This document shows, piece by piece, positions 20,765-32,140 of a stretch of 64,000 nucleotides of DNA (positions within the stretch are counted from its first letter, which is position 1; each line of letters begins with the position of its first letter). The DNA lies in NCBI GenBank assembly GCA_036245525.1, contig BTPG01000006.1:69658101-69722100 (forward strand), given 5' to 3'. The notes under the pieces are model-generated. The model ran no database searches and was not told the origin of the DNA. It worked only from the letters and a program-made list of their open reading frames with translations. The translations under genes and the position numbers were made by a program. This DNA comes from Semisulcospira habei (lineage: Eukaryota > Mollusca > Gastropoda > Semisulcospiridae).

Positions 20765-21316
20765 TCATTTCTGGAACACTGCCAAATTATGAGATGGATA
20801 CAGTTCAGACAATTCAAGGGTTACTGTTCCTGGGTCGAACACTGTCGGCTTATGGAATGTATGATAATCCATACACACCAAAGTGGATGCATCTGGTCTC
20901 AGCATGATGACCACTAGCACTGGCGATCTGGAATCTCTCACAACTTCCAGGTCCGGCGCCTCCCCAACATCCTTCCTCAGTCCTTCTCTCGTGTTGCAAA
21001 GCAGACGACATGGCTCGTCGTGTACCGGCTCGTTCGATGTTAGACCAACCTCTCGCTGGACGGTGTCCGCAGTCCCTGAGTCAGAGGTAAATTGATACCC
21101 GAACTCCGTAGTTTGGACTCTAAGCTTCTCTTGCTGTGCTTGGGCTAAGTTTAGGCCAGACTGTACGTCCTCCATACCCTCCTGGTTGCGGAGTTCGCCA
21201 AAATCGAACAATTTCTCGTCGTCTAGTCTCTCCGTGTCAGCAGTCAGACGCACTGATACAGCTTGTTGGGTTGCACGACGACTTCCTCGAGTAATCCTCA
21301 TAGATTCACAGGTCAT
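20765..21316 (-). pseudogene. LTR element: decayed RT N-terminus
   Basis: Minus-strand frame with the pattern that leads into Ty3/Gypsy reverse transcriptases (a Q-Q-E-K-L-R linker, then a degenerate S-P-V-L-V-V and C-M-D-Y-H). The fit is partial and the catalytic core that should follow is absent, so it is a truncated remnant. Confidence 0.55.
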
Positions 21317-22138
21317 ATCGTCTATGTTAACTCAACTCGAGTCGTCGATGCCACCACTGGTTAACATGCACGTCCTATCCCACAATCCCACCGGTCTGCC
21401 TGGGGACTGGGTGGGGTAGTATTTTTAGTTCCAGGTCACCTGGTCAGCCCACAGGTGGGTTTTCTCTCTATCTGGGCATGTGTTCTGTTACCGATGTCCA
21501 TTCACTGTATTTGCCTTTTAAACTCTCCTACGTCGCATGCTGTAACCTTGATATGGATGTGTTGCTAGATGGTCTAGCTTATTAGCCCCATGTGTTAGGT
21601 TATTAACGTATTTGACGCTGCGCATACATCAATGTCTGTTATTTTTTTTTCACAAGCATGCAGCACGTCCTGAAAGCTTGTTGCTGTCGGACGTAGCAAT
21701 GTACATCATCCTATCCCACATGTCCAGAGGCAGTCGGCGTATTTTTGTGTCTTGTTCCTGCCGCAATCTCTCAAGATGGTTCTGATGACTGACCTTCAGG
21801 TCTTGCTTCCGTTCCTGTTGAACATTATCCAGCCCTCTATCAAAATCGTCGACGGCTTTCTGGTTTTACATGCTGACTGCAGCTCCTGTTTCTCTCTCTC
21901 CTTCTCCTCCTCCTGCAGTCAGACATCTCCTGTCTCACAAGCACCCCGTCTCGCTCGTGGCCCTCGTTCACCTGGCTTTTCGGCTACACCATATGTTCTT
22001 CGCGACAGCGCTCGGCATCGTGCCGCAGACTGTCCAACTCATGCGCCTGTTTTTGCTGCAGACGGTGAACGGCTGATCGCTGTTCGCCTCCGGCCTATCT
22101 CGCTCGCTGGCCACGGTCGCGTCAACCTGATTCTGCAG

Positions 22139-22585
22139 TCACTCCAGCGCCTTGCGCTTCTCTTCCTCCAAACTGTCTTTATTCATCATGACTGTTTCTA
22201 TGTTGTCAGCCACTTTTAGAGGGATGGAATGGTGGCTCTTCTCTTCTTGACCTCTCGTAGTAACTGCACAAGTTTCAGGTCTCCACTCCGGATCTGGATC
22301 CTCTGCATTTCTGGCGCCGTTTACAATTTCGATGATAAGGTCGTAGACTGGGGTCTTCACGCACAACACGTTCACCTCTCCTGTCAAGTATGGGTGTCGA
22401 CACTGAACTCTCCCAGTTCCGTCGGCCAAGATGAGGGTTGTCCATTCCTGTAGCTTCTGGTCTTCAGCTACTAGGTCTTCTCTCACGGTGATGCAATTAC
22501 AACTGGTGTCTCTCAGCACCCTCACTGATGTGTTTCCGACGAATCCTGACATAACCCGCATGTTCGGTACTTCATTCTCAGGCAA
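22139..22585 (-). pseudogene. LTR element: retropepsin-like protease region
   Basis: The minus-strand frame resembles the aspartic protease of mollusc and fish Gypsy-type elements, with a hydrophobic run leading to L-R-D-T-S-C where the family has an Asp-Thr/Ser-Gly triad. The glycine is replaced here, which argues against activity. It lies between the gag-like and RT-like frames, as expected for the gag-protease-RT order. Confidence 0.6.
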
Positions 22586-22688
22586 CGCGATGTTTGAGAC
22601 TGGTAAGAATGTAGCATCGCTAAACGGGATGCATCGATTCTTTCTGAAAGATTCAATCAGCTCCGGTGTCGCCCGCCTTTCTCCAGGC

Positions 22689-23309
22689 TCAGTCAGTAGA
22701 TGACGTCACATCATTGGCCAGTACAGCTGCGGTTCTGTGTTGAGACGTGGTACTACTTCTACCTGCTATCCCGCAATCTTGGTTGGTCCTTCTGATGTTA
22801 TCGCCTCGGGGAACGTCCTTAGAAGGACACCGTATCGCCTTGTGTCTTTTCTTTCCACAAAGAAAACATGTCAAGCTTTCAATCGGTATGTGTTTCGGTA
22901 TGTCTCTGACATTGTGGGTTTCCTCTGCTGGTGTAGACCCGCGCTGCAGCTTACCGGGCCCGAACTTCATATTGTGGGTGACCAGGTATCTTTGAGCGAA
23001 GTTTGCAGAGGCCTTCAGGAACTTGTCCTTTTGCTCTCTGAGGTGCGCGGCCAGGTCCTTATAACATGCGCTGAGGACTTGTTCTTTGATAATGAGGTCA
23101 CACGGGTCCTGGTACTCCTTGTTTAAACCAGCCAGCTCTATCCATTTCTCTAGGTAGTTCCTGATTCTTTCAATGAATAGGCTGAGTATTTCTCTTTCCT
23201 CAGGCTTGCAATTACGAAATCGTCGTCTGTAACCCTCTTCAGTGAAGTCGTACTGTCTCAGCAAGGCGGCTCTCAACTGCGTATAATCCTCGGCTTCTTC
23301 TCTAGGCAA
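22689..23309 (-). CDS. LTR element: gag-like protein with zinc knuckle (5'-truncated)
   Basis: 206-residue minus-strand frame. The first half is a charged, helical capsid-like segment (E-D-Y-T-Q-L-R-A-A-L-L-R-Q-Y), followed by a CCHC zinc knuckle C-x2-C-x4-H-x4-C around CFLCGKKRHKAIRC. In retrotransposons this protein packages the element RNA. The true start is probably lost, because the frame begins only about 22 nt from the truncated LTR edge. Confidence 0.7.
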   Translation of the reverse strand: MPREEAEDYTQLRAALLRQYDFTEEGYRRRFRNCKPEEREILSLFIERIRNYLEKWIELAGLNKEYQDPCDLIIKEQVLSACYKDLAAHLREQKDKFLKASANFAQRYLVTHNMKFGPGKLQRGSTPAEETHNVRDIPKHIPIESLTCFLCGKKRHKAIRCPSKDVPRGDNIRRTNQDCGIAGRSSTTSQHRTAAVLANDVTSSTD

Positions 23310-23331
23310 GCGGGTGTAAAATTCAAGCGCT

Positions 23332-23966
23332 TGTACCTACGATACACTGCAATTCTCTAAACTGACAATGTACACACACGCTTCCTAGCATGGTCTTTTA
23401 TAGTTTTCTAGCTTTCCAGAATAATCTAGCAAATTCATACAACACAACCAATCAGAACAGAACACGTAACCGGAACTCTTAAATATTGATGAAAAAGAAT
23501 ATACTAGAATGAACTACCAGGTTCCATTGTTATTTTAAGCGTCTTCTATACTATGTTGCAAAATGTTGCCGACACTTTGACGTCACATGTGAGGTCGCTC
23601 GACAGAGCGCGACTTCACTCGAACGTTCTGGTCTATTCGCAGCGAAACTACGCATTACAAAAATCGACCGCGACTATCCGTGCGACTTTGCTAGAATTCC
23701 CCGGAAGTTTCACGACTTCGGTCAGCACTTCTCGGCTGCCGTCTCCACGCGCACAGAAAACAACTATGAATATTCGAGCGGCTTTCCGAACTTTCCGGAA
23801 TCACCTCTGAGTATCACAAGACAGTCGGTTCCGCTCTTCGTGCGAACGAGAGTGAATCCTACTAAAAAGGTACGCGATTCGTATTAAAAATAGCTCAAAT
23901 ATCTGCTCGTTTCCTACGATTAATGCATGCATGCTCTCACAGAATAACACAACCACAAACGTAACA
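23332..23966 (-). repeat. Right (5') LTR, truncated
   Basis: 635-bp match to the left LTR. It keeps the TATAAAAG box (complement at 23395-23402) and TGACGTCA at 23578-23585 but lacks the downstream R/U5 part and leader. Confidence 0.82.
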
Positions 23967-24051
23967 ATCATTATCATCATCATCATCACCATCATCATCA
24001 TCATCGTCATTGTTTTGTTTTCTGAAAATATAATGTCATGTATACGTGCAG

Positions 24052-24230
24052 CCTGTCAACACTGACAACACCAGCTGACGAGAAGTGGTCACAAGTATTC
24101 GTCATCGTGGATTCAAATAGTCACATGACTGTCTTACTACAAAAGGTCGTGGTGTTCAGCGGTACCTTGGACCAGGCACTATCTGCAGCCTCATCACACA
24201 CGTTAAAGCTGGACGTCCCCGAGGGAACAG
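24052..24230 (+). CDS. SVEP1-like protein, exon 9: pentraxin/LamG-like domain, part 2
   Basis: Acceptor tatacgtgcag before 24052 (phase 2) and donor ACAG|gtacaa at 24231 (phase 1). The product starts LSTLTTPADEKWSQVFVIVD and has a W-S-Q-V-F-V-I-V-D core strand and KVVVFSGTLDQ. It continues the jelly-roll-like domain begun in exon 8; the phase-2 junction is preserved although the intron now holds 5.4 kb of retrotransposon. It lies on the extracellular side. Confidence 0.78.
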
Positions 24231-24263
24231 GTACAAATTTCCACATCCCCCTAACAAATAAAC

Positions 24264-24355
24264 TTAACCCTTTGGCTTTCGGTATCGGGTTTTGTCGCGG
24301 TGATTCCTGCTGGAATCACCTTGCCAAAACCTGCTATCGATAGCCAAAGTGTTAA
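24264..24355. repeat. TTAA palindrome, family D
   Basis: TTAACCCTTTGGCTTTCGGT to GCCAAAGTGTTAA, centre TGATTCCTGCTGGAATCA. It starts 33 nt past the exon 9 donor. Confidence 0.88.
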
Positions 24356-24703
24356 AAGATTAAAAAGAGTGCCAAGCGTATGGCAAAAGATTCAATAACG
24401 AACAAAGAAATTATAAAGAAACGCGATTTTGAATAACAAGGGCAAACAGTTAACCTATTTGTCTTGCTATTGTATCTGTATGTTCTTTTGCTTTTTTTCC
24501 GTTTATTACAAGTACAGTTTCTGTTAGAAAATGTTGCTTCACATGAAGTTACCCTTATATTCCTGCAGCGCATTAGTGCTAACTGAGCAAGTCCGAAGTC
24601 ACATAAGCACAATTCTCTTTATTTTTGTAGTTCTATTGTACATGTTGAAACACAAGCCCTTCCATCATCAAAGCATAAATGTTTTCATTCTCTGCTTTGA
24701 CAG

Positions 24704-24853
24704 TTCTCGTGAGCGGTTTCCGTGCGTGGGACAAGGTGTTGTCAGAAGGGGAGAGGGCTGCCGCTTCCTTAACGTGCTCTGGGAACACGACCAGCAACAT
24801 ACTGACCTGGTCGCCACCCCCCAGCACCGTTCAGCTGCCCAGTGTCTGCGATG
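24704..24853 (+). CDS. SVEP1-like protein, exon 10: pentraxin/LamG-like domain, part 3
   Basis: Acceptor tctgctttgacag before 24704 and donor G|gtacgt at 24854, phase 1 both sides. The product begins LVSGFRAWDKVLSEGERAAA, closely like the F-x-x-W-D-x-V-L-S segment of pentraxins, then LTCSGNTTSN with a sequon, and LPSVC. It closes the three-exon pentraxin/LamG-like domain before the EGF exon. Sequence is sufficient for the fold family but not for ligand or calcium binding. Confidence 0.82.
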
Positions 24854-24891
24854 GTACGTTGTCAACATGGATGCTGTATATGAATAATTCC

Positions 24892-24971
24892 TTAACTCAT
24901 TCGAGACGTGCCGCCTCCGGATACGCAGCTTTTGCTGCGTATCCGGAGCCTGCACGTCTCGAATGAGTTAA
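24892..24971. repeat. TTAA palindrome, family C
   Basis: 80-bp palindrome from TTAACTCATTCGAGACGTGC to its complement, 38 nt past the exon 10 donor. One arm differs in the CCTGCACG region. Confidence 0.9.
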
Positions 24972-25221
24972 TGCAGAATTGTCTTGAGTTTGTCATCACA
25001 AAGTACCTAAGGCCATGAACCAAGAAAGCAACTAAATTCAAATAAGTTGTCTTTTTGATAACACGCATTTAGCGGATAACATGAAGTAGGAATTAACTTA
25101 TTCTTTGCACAGAAAATTGATGCCAATGCTTGCTGCCAACGAATGGTTTGATTTCTGTAATTTCGGTGTTTCTTCTATTCTTTCTTTAAAATGGCCCGAT
25201 TGAAAAAATAAGATACGTGAT

Positions 25222-25870
<649 letters not shown>

Positions 25871-26237
25871 TTACCCCCGACCACTGGTATAAACAATCTT
25901 TTCGACTACATGTTATATGCCTAAAAATGTGTTTAATAACCCAATTGTGCATGCAGTCAACGATACTAATATTTATGCAACTCACGCCCGCTTCCCGCCA
26001 GGGTGATATAACTCACGAATGGTGATAAAGCCTATGCTGCTTCCGACGCCACTATTCTCCGTGTCGTTGACGTAACGATCTGTCAGTAGCCGTGTCTGAG
26101 TCTAAGTAAACAGCGAATCAGTCAAGTTGAAGGCATGTGGCATCGAACTGTTTAGCAGGGAAAATTTGTCGATTCAAGTTCAAAGCACTCTCAAAAGTCG
26201 TTGCATAATTAAATTGCGCTTGCCTTCCTAAAAAAAA

Positions 26238-26320
26238 ATAAATCACTCGTGCTCAGTGTTGCCGATAAAATGCCAGCTTTAGCTCGCATTTTATTGGCCG
26301 GACTGAGCACGAGTGATTTA
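26238..26320. repeat. Foldback (83 bp)
   Basis: Arms AATCACTCGTGCTCAGT and ACTGAGCACGAGTGATT with an inner AAAATGC pair, upstream of the EGF exon. Confidence 0.85.
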
Positions 26321-26444
26321 TATTGCGAGGTCAGGCATAATTTAATCACTATATATATGCAGTGCATGCGGTCGCATGTACAGGAAGGTTAAAAGTAGAG
26401 TATCACTCGATATCGTAACAACCATCCACAATTTATTTTTCCAG

Positions 26445-26678
26445 CTGTGGACGAATGTGAAGGAAGTCCTTGTGGAACACACCCGTGTGACAACCAGGCG
26501 GGTGGCTTTGTGTGTCACTGCCAGGCCGGGTGGACGGGAGTCACGTGTACCACACCACCCGACCCTTGTCAAAACCACCAGTGTCGTCACGGCGGTACCT
26601 GTGTGCCTGGTGGAGCCAGTAACTACACGTGTGCCTGTCCTGCCGGCTACACTGGGGATCGCTGCGATCTAATTTCAG
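26445..26678 (+). CDS. SVEP1-like protein, exon 11: two EGF domains
   Basis: Acceptor tttatttttccag before 26445 and donor G|gtgaac at 26679, phase 1 both sides. The first EGF starts VDECEGSPCGTHPCDN (calcium-binding-type D-E-C) and ends CHCQAGWTGVTC. The second is DPCQNHQCRHGGTC through CACPAGYTGDRC. Each has six cysteines in EGF spacing. EGF pairs act as extracellular spacers and binding units. Two EGF units in a single exon are less usual than one per exon. Confidence 0.93.
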
Positions 26679-26688
26679 GTGAACTGTG

Positions 26689-26762
26689 TTAACCCTTCGG
26701 CTGTCGGTAGAGGTTTTCTGTTGCGAATGACAAAAAAACACTACCGACAGCCAAAGGGTTAA
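26689..26762. repeat. TTAA palindrome, family D
   Basis: TTAACCCTTCGGCTGTCGGT to its complement, starting 10 nt past the exon 11 donor, so the first intron bases and the hairpin are nearly contiguous. Confidence 0.9.
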
Positions 26763-27149
26763 AACAATGCAAGCAGTATATTTAATAGTTTTGATTAAGG
26801 CCGTCAATATATTTATTATGCCTGTCAGCAAAGGTTTGTATGTGTTTGATGATGTTGTTGCTGCTTTGACAATTTGATGATATATTCTCATTGTAACAAC
26901 AACGGCGGCCCCGGGACCTGTTGCTCTCTAGGAATATCAGATGAAGCTACATGAAAATTGTTTCATTGAAAATGACACTATTTATGCCGGAGCGACTGTC
27001 TAATAGCCGGCGCTGTTCTTATAGCGACGGGCCCCCAGGTAGCAACTGTGAAAGTATAATTCGTCTTTTTGTTTTGTTGATGCGTATTTCTGATTTGTGT
27101 AACTAGTATCAGCCAAGCAGAAAGTTTAAAAACATTATATTACGTGTTT

Positions 27150-27445
27150 AAGAGTATACTATGATAGGGCTGTCCTTAGTTTGCTTTGTGCTAGGGAGGT
27201 TCGGGTCGGGTTGGGGCCGTTGGCGCCGGCCATGAGACGCCTTGGCGACGGGCTTCACCCGTCCCGAGCCATTGTCCATTTCAGTGTTGTGTGTGAACTG
27301 TTGTGTGAGTTTGGGTGATTGCGAGTTGCACCTGAGGTGGCGAAACAAATTTTCCTGTACGTGGCAACATGTATTTGGAACAATAAAGTTGATTCATTCA
27401 TTCATCCATCATTCATTCATTCATTCATTCATTCATTCATTCATG
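27150..27445 (+). mobile_element. LINE 3' UTR with ATTC tail
   Basis: 3' end with GCTGTCCTTAGTTTG, GGTTCGGGTCGGG, GGGCTTCACCCGTCCCGAGC and AATAAAGTTGATTC, then a (ATTC)n tail at 27387-27443. The internal part matches the reverse complement of about 59935-60050. Confidence 0.7.
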
Positions 27446-27677
27446 AACCCTTGAGGATTACTTTTTCTGTGTACATAATTACCTCGATTTCCTGTCAAAT
27501 CATTTCTGCCTTGACACACCAAATTCACTATTCTTAGTTGGTTAAGGAAGGTGTGCTTTTTTCCTGGATGTAAGCCACGCTTTAGACTCTTATCCTGTTG
27601 ATCTCATTACTTGTGTGCATATTGCTATCGTACGTATTTGTGTATTTCCACAGAATGTTATTTGTACGGTACCAAGA

Positions 27678-27885
27678 ATCATGGGACCAGACACCTGTGT
27701 GGGCTTAGTCCTGCGCCAGCCACTAAGCGAGGTGCTCCGCTATTCTTGTATAGCTATTCTACAAAACACTCCGATTGCTTACTGGCTGGCGCAGGACTCA
27801 TCTCAACTGGTTCTCTACTGTTTTTTTCCCCCCCGGGCACCTCGCTTATTGACTGACGCAAGACTAAACCCACTCGTACAATTGA
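27678..27885. repeat. Foldback with GGCTTAGTCCTGCGCCAG arms
   Basis: Left arm GTGTGGGCTTAGTCCTGCG, right arm AAGACTAAACCCAC, with secondary inverted pairs in between. A related compact copy is at 42777-42873. Confidence 0.65.
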
Positions 27886-28074
27886 TTCCAGGTGTTGAAT
27901 GCGTTGAGAGTATCTTTAGATGGTCCAAACCATATATTAATGTTAAATTGGAAACATATATGGTGCTAGGTTTGGCCACTTGTAAACTAATTACCTTACA
28001 GCGCTTTTCATTTGAAAAAGTATGAAAAAAACACAACTATGCACGACAGGAATTTTGTCTTTTTAAAGAAATTA

Positions 28075-28077
28075 TAT

Positions 28078-28132
<55 letters not shown>

Positions 28133-28248
28133 TTATTTTATTATTTTTTATTGTATCATTTTATTATTTTATTTTATTTTATTTTATTTCATTTATTTCT
28201 TTTCTTTTCTTTAATTAATTAAGTTATTATTTATTTATTTATTTATTT

Positions 28249-28305
<57 letters not shown>

Positions 28306-28320
28306 GGCGAGGGGGGGGGG
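28075..28320. repeat. (TTTA)n microsatellite
   Basis: Two blocks of TTTA repeats at about 28075-28130 and 28225-28302, followed by a G run. Confidence 0.93.
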
Positions 28321-28420
28321 GGATGGGGCGCCTTTTTAGCAACGGCATTTGTGAAAACTGTCTACTCTCCGAATGAAGTTTTAACCCCTACACTGTCGGA
28401 AAAATGCAAACACGAATCAA

Positions 28421-28490
28421 CTGCAAGAGGCAGAGAACCTCACGAGCCTCCACAGATGCAGGGGTTCACGAAGTTCTCTGCCTCTTGCTG
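28421..28490. repeat. Family A palindrome
   Basis: GCAAGAGGCAGAGAACCTCA and complement with a diverged core CGAGCCTCCACAG. The outer end TTTTAACCCCTACACTGTCG starts near 28379. Confidence 0.8.
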
Positions 28491-28643
28491 ACATCTATTC
28501 ACATCTGTGTTTCTTTGATTGATCTGATTATTCAGTACTGAATTAGCCCTGCTTTCAAAGACGCATTTGTTGCGTCCGCTGGTGGTGCAGGGGTCAGTTG
28601 GCACCCGCCAGGTTCTAAAGTTCATTGTCCATCGTTCATTTAG

Positions 28644-28985
<342 letters not shown>

Positions 28986-29479
28986 GATATATTATTATTA
29001 GTAATGCACATTCCTATCCGACGACCTCACCCTTTATTACCAATATCAAGAGACCACATGGGGAAACTGTAAAAGGATAAGGATCTATGCCTCTTCGAAA
29101 TGTTTTTGAGTATTGTCTGTCCGCAGTGATTTCGCTCTCTGTCGTTTTTGCGAGTCGCTCGTTGCCAAGGAAACCAAGCTCACTCACTGCTACCCTCTAC
29201 AAACCTGGTGTATAAAGATCCAGACGATGTATTTGTTTATTTACTAGTTGGCGTTCTATACGTCGATATATTAATAAAAGTCTGTTTGAAAGTGATTCGG
29301 CTCAGACGAAAACAGTGGATGAATAATCCGGACAAACACGCGATGTCTATTTAATCCACTTGTGTGTGTGTGTGTGTGGGGGGGGGGGGGGGGTCTAAAT
29401 ACGTGCATGTTTGACCTACTTCTGATTTTCCAACTACGTCTGTACTATGTTTTTAATTATTTTTTCCAATGATTACAAA

Positions 29480-29516
29480 AAAAAAAAATATCGCATTCTT
29501 TTGCTCGTTAGTATAT
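29480..29516. repeat. Half element of hairpin family E
   Basis: Right arm only, ATCGCATTCTTTTGCTCGTT followed by AGTAT, after an A run. Confidence 0.6.
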
Positions 29517-29951
29517 TTGACAACGAGAATTGTATAACTGCAAGGCGCAAAGGAAACAAAATATGTCTCCTGTGCGGTGTGTTAACTATGCAAAGATATT
29601 TTAACAATGATGGATGGAAAAGCATACTTACGCCCGTAAACAGATTGAGGCACGCCGAAACTATAGGCTTCTTGCTACGCGTACCCATTATTACTCATGC
29701 GTTTGTTTTTAATAAAAACGTAGAAACGTGTATAGAACGGTCCTTATACTTCACTAGTTTCCTTTTTCCTTTAAAAAAAATCATTATTTGTGTGCTGCTC
29801 TGTGATTTTGGACCTTACCTGTCAAGCCATAAAGTTCACAATCACAGACCAGCATGATCTAGTCCATTCCTCTCTTATTGATAGTAAACCGCCGTGCTTT
29901 GAGACGTCGTGCAACGCCAACACCAATTACTATTCCATTTTCATTGGGCAG

Positions 29952-30119
29952 CAAATGTGACCTGGAGTGAATGGGGTCAATGGAGCGTCTGCAGCGTCAC
30001 CTGTGCAGGAGGAAAGAGAAGTCGCCAGAGATCTTGCACAGAGGGAGATAAGCAAAACGCGACCGGATGTGTGGGTGTGCATGAAGAGGAAGAGGCCTGC
30101 GCTACATCCTCGTGCCCAG
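29952..30119 (+). CDS. SVEP1-like protein, exon 13: TSP1 repeat 2
   Basis: Acceptor tcattgggcag before 29952 and donor CCAG|gtctct at 30120, phase 1 both sides. The product NVTWSEWGQWSVCSVTCAGG continues KRSRQRSC, a sequon-like N-A-T-G-C and CATSSCP. Three tryptophans in W-x-x-W-x-x-W spacing and C-S-V-T-C-x-x-G (O-fucosylation consensus) are present. It lies extracellularly between the other two TSP1 exons. Confidence 0.93.
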
Positions 30120-30161
30120 GTCTCTATGACATACTCTTCATTATTTCAGCAGTAACCCTGT

Positions 30162-30254
30162 TTAACTCATTTGCAGCGAACCGCATCCGGATACGCGGCA
30201 TGAAGCCGCGTATCCGGGTCCCTCTTGGCTTGACTTCGCGAACGAAGATTTTAT
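30162..30254. repeat. TTAA palindrome, family C (degenerate)
   Basis: TTTAACTCATTTGCAGCG with core CCGCATCCGGATACGCGGC and complement; the outer right end is decayed. 42 nt past the exon 13 donor. Confidence 0.75.
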
Positions 30255-30589
30255 AGGAGTTGCCCACGATTCGCTACTCAAACCGAGAGACGCCAAATTA
30301 GTCTGGCACTACCCTTGAACTATTTACAAGCTGCTGTGATGTTGTATGTGTATGCATTAATAAAAAGTGATTCGTCGAATTGAGTATCTTAAAGGGGCAC
30401 GACCGACCTTTTTTAATGCTTCAGTTCGCAAAAAGCTTTTACTGGGCTTCAGTATGCATACCCACTTAGACAGTGACCACCCTATTGTCCCACCAAATGC
30501 TTTCTTTCGTCCGTTCAAAGCGAAAGAGGCCACCGGAATCGTGCGGCTGGACCCGGTCAAAAGATTGCTTCCGATAGACGATCAGGAAG

Positions 30590-30850
30590 CTGACGTCATA
30601 ACTATTCTATACGACCTTAGGTCATCCGCATAATTATAACCAATCAGAGACAAGATGTCGGATGAACCAGCGAAGAAAAAAGAAAGTATCAGTCGACTCG
30701 CGCCGGCCGACAATGACAGACTCGTAATTGAAGAGAAGAAAGAGAAAGAGAGACAAGATACCCCTAAGTAGAACTGACATCGGACAAGGGAATATAGAGC
30801 TTGGCTTGACCGCCCATCCGGAATTTGTCGCTTTCTTGCTATGTGAAACA
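30590..30850 (+). other. Promoter-like motifs plus exon-like segment, frameshifted
   Basis: TGACGTCA at 30591-30598 and CCAATCAG from 30640 precede an ATG at 30655 opening MSDEPAKKKESISRLAPADN. The frame must shift near 30740 to reach KRDKIPLSRTDIG and HPEFVAFLLCE, followed by a consensus donor ACA|gtaagt at 30851. Short N-terminal exons with M-x-x-x-P-A-K-K-K and a downstream F-A-F-L-L-type helix occur in zinc-finger and DDE-transposon-related genes, so a decayed transposon first exon is a fair guess. The segment lies inside intron 13 of gene 1. Function not established. Confidence 0.4.
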
Positions 30851-32100
30851 GTAAGTAATCCGGTTACGATCTTTGTCGATCTTCCTGTAGTTTCACGAGC
30901 GCTAGAGACTGAGAATTCATGATCTTCAGTAGAATTTATCTCTTACGGATTTTGCAAGATTTTAAACCTGTTTTATCATGAAGTTACGAGCTAGTTCATC
31001 AGATTTTATGCTGCAAGGATCAGACAACTACGGCCTGTGTGTCAAAATTGCGGCACTGGCTGCCGACATCGATGGTCGTGACACGTTTTTGTCTGTGCGG
31101 GCTCTCATTCACTCGATTCACAGAGGTAGTGTTTCTGCTGCGTTGGTGCATTTGTCGTTTCCAGAGATGCTTTCAGCTACGTAGACTTCGATGTGTGTGA
31201 TGTGAAACTGCAATGTAGAAATGGGTATAAGTGGGTGAAATACCACGTTCTGTTTCGTGACGCTGGCTCAGTCGCCGGATTGGCGCGGAGACCGAGTCGA
31301 AGAACTTGAAGCCACGCCCACAGCACGATTTGCCCGTTCATCTCAGGGCAACAGGTCAAGCGGAACCCGCATTGATTTTGACAGCATAGCGAATAAGTGG
31401 AAAATTTATTTTACATTCTCGTGGAAAATTATGTCAAAGGGATGCCGGAGAACATCAGTACATGTCTACACTGACGCGTACAACGATGACCGCCTCCGTC
31501 GTCTGCAGTATCGATTGATCGGGTTCTGCCTTGTGACGTAGGCTAGTTAATATGCACAAATTCAAAACGAGGCCGATGCAGACGATAATTTGCACCCTCG
31601 GGTACAAAAACAACACACCCATCAAACGATGAATTTCGACATTTGGCATAGTATTTACATCATAAAGTTCTAAGTTACTGAGTACACAAAGGACCCATAC
31701 ATAATACTGTCAGCAGTATCTGTTGCAGACAGTTTTCCGACTGTGTTGAGATGATTAAACCTGGGGAGAATCGCTTTAAGGGATAGCGTTTAATCATCTT
31801 CATGCCATGAAACACATACCTATAATATGCGGATTTTTAGGTATATAGTTTAACCATTTCCCTTGTGCCCTGCCATAAATGTAATATGGGGCGTTTTTTT
31901 TATATTTTCTTTTTTACTGCAGTTTGAAACAAAAAGGTGGGGGGGGGGGGAGGGAGTGTGTGAGGGGTGGGGTGGGTGGGTGGGTGGAGGGGTGGCTACT
32001 TTTAAACGCCGCAAACATAAGCTTAATTGCTTTTTGTTCTAATCGCTACTATTTTATTGTTTTTTTCACAGTTGTATAACAAGCATATAACCCTTTCCAC
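30851..32100. other. Intron without recognised gene; G-rich tract near 31940
   Basis: No domain is recognised. A G/T-rich run lies at about 31935-31998. The pair CTTAAAGGGGC near 30389 and CGCTTTAAGGG near 31771 could be eroded element ends. Confidence 0.4.
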
Positions 32101-32140
32101 CTGCGTGTGTTTTATTCCCCCTTTGTTTCTCTTATTCCAG

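Larger units (their letters stand above)
18559..23966 (-). mobile_element. Ty3/Gypsy-type LTR retrotransposon, defective
   Basis: The minus-strand element has TGTTACG...GTAACA ends and a 5-bp target duplication ATCAT at 18554-18558 and 23967-23971. The left (3') LTR is about 990 bp once a nested LINE is removed (18559-19160 and 20067-20455). The right (5') LTR, 23332-23966, lacks the part matching 18559-18944, along with the primer-binding region. Internal frames on the minus strand are gag-like, protease-like and the start of a reverse transcriptase. No RT core, RNase H or integrase is seen. It sits wholly in intron 8 of gene 1. Confidence 0.88.

Noticed and set aside
20555..20765. Possible tandem repeat of AAATGTTC(C/T)TTTA motifs in the LTR element
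   Set aside because: Only three loose copies; probably a short polypurine or leader feature, not a distinct element.
21752..22219. Plus-strand frames inside the LTR element as genes
   Set aside because: They are antisense shadows of the gag and protease-like frames on the minus strand.
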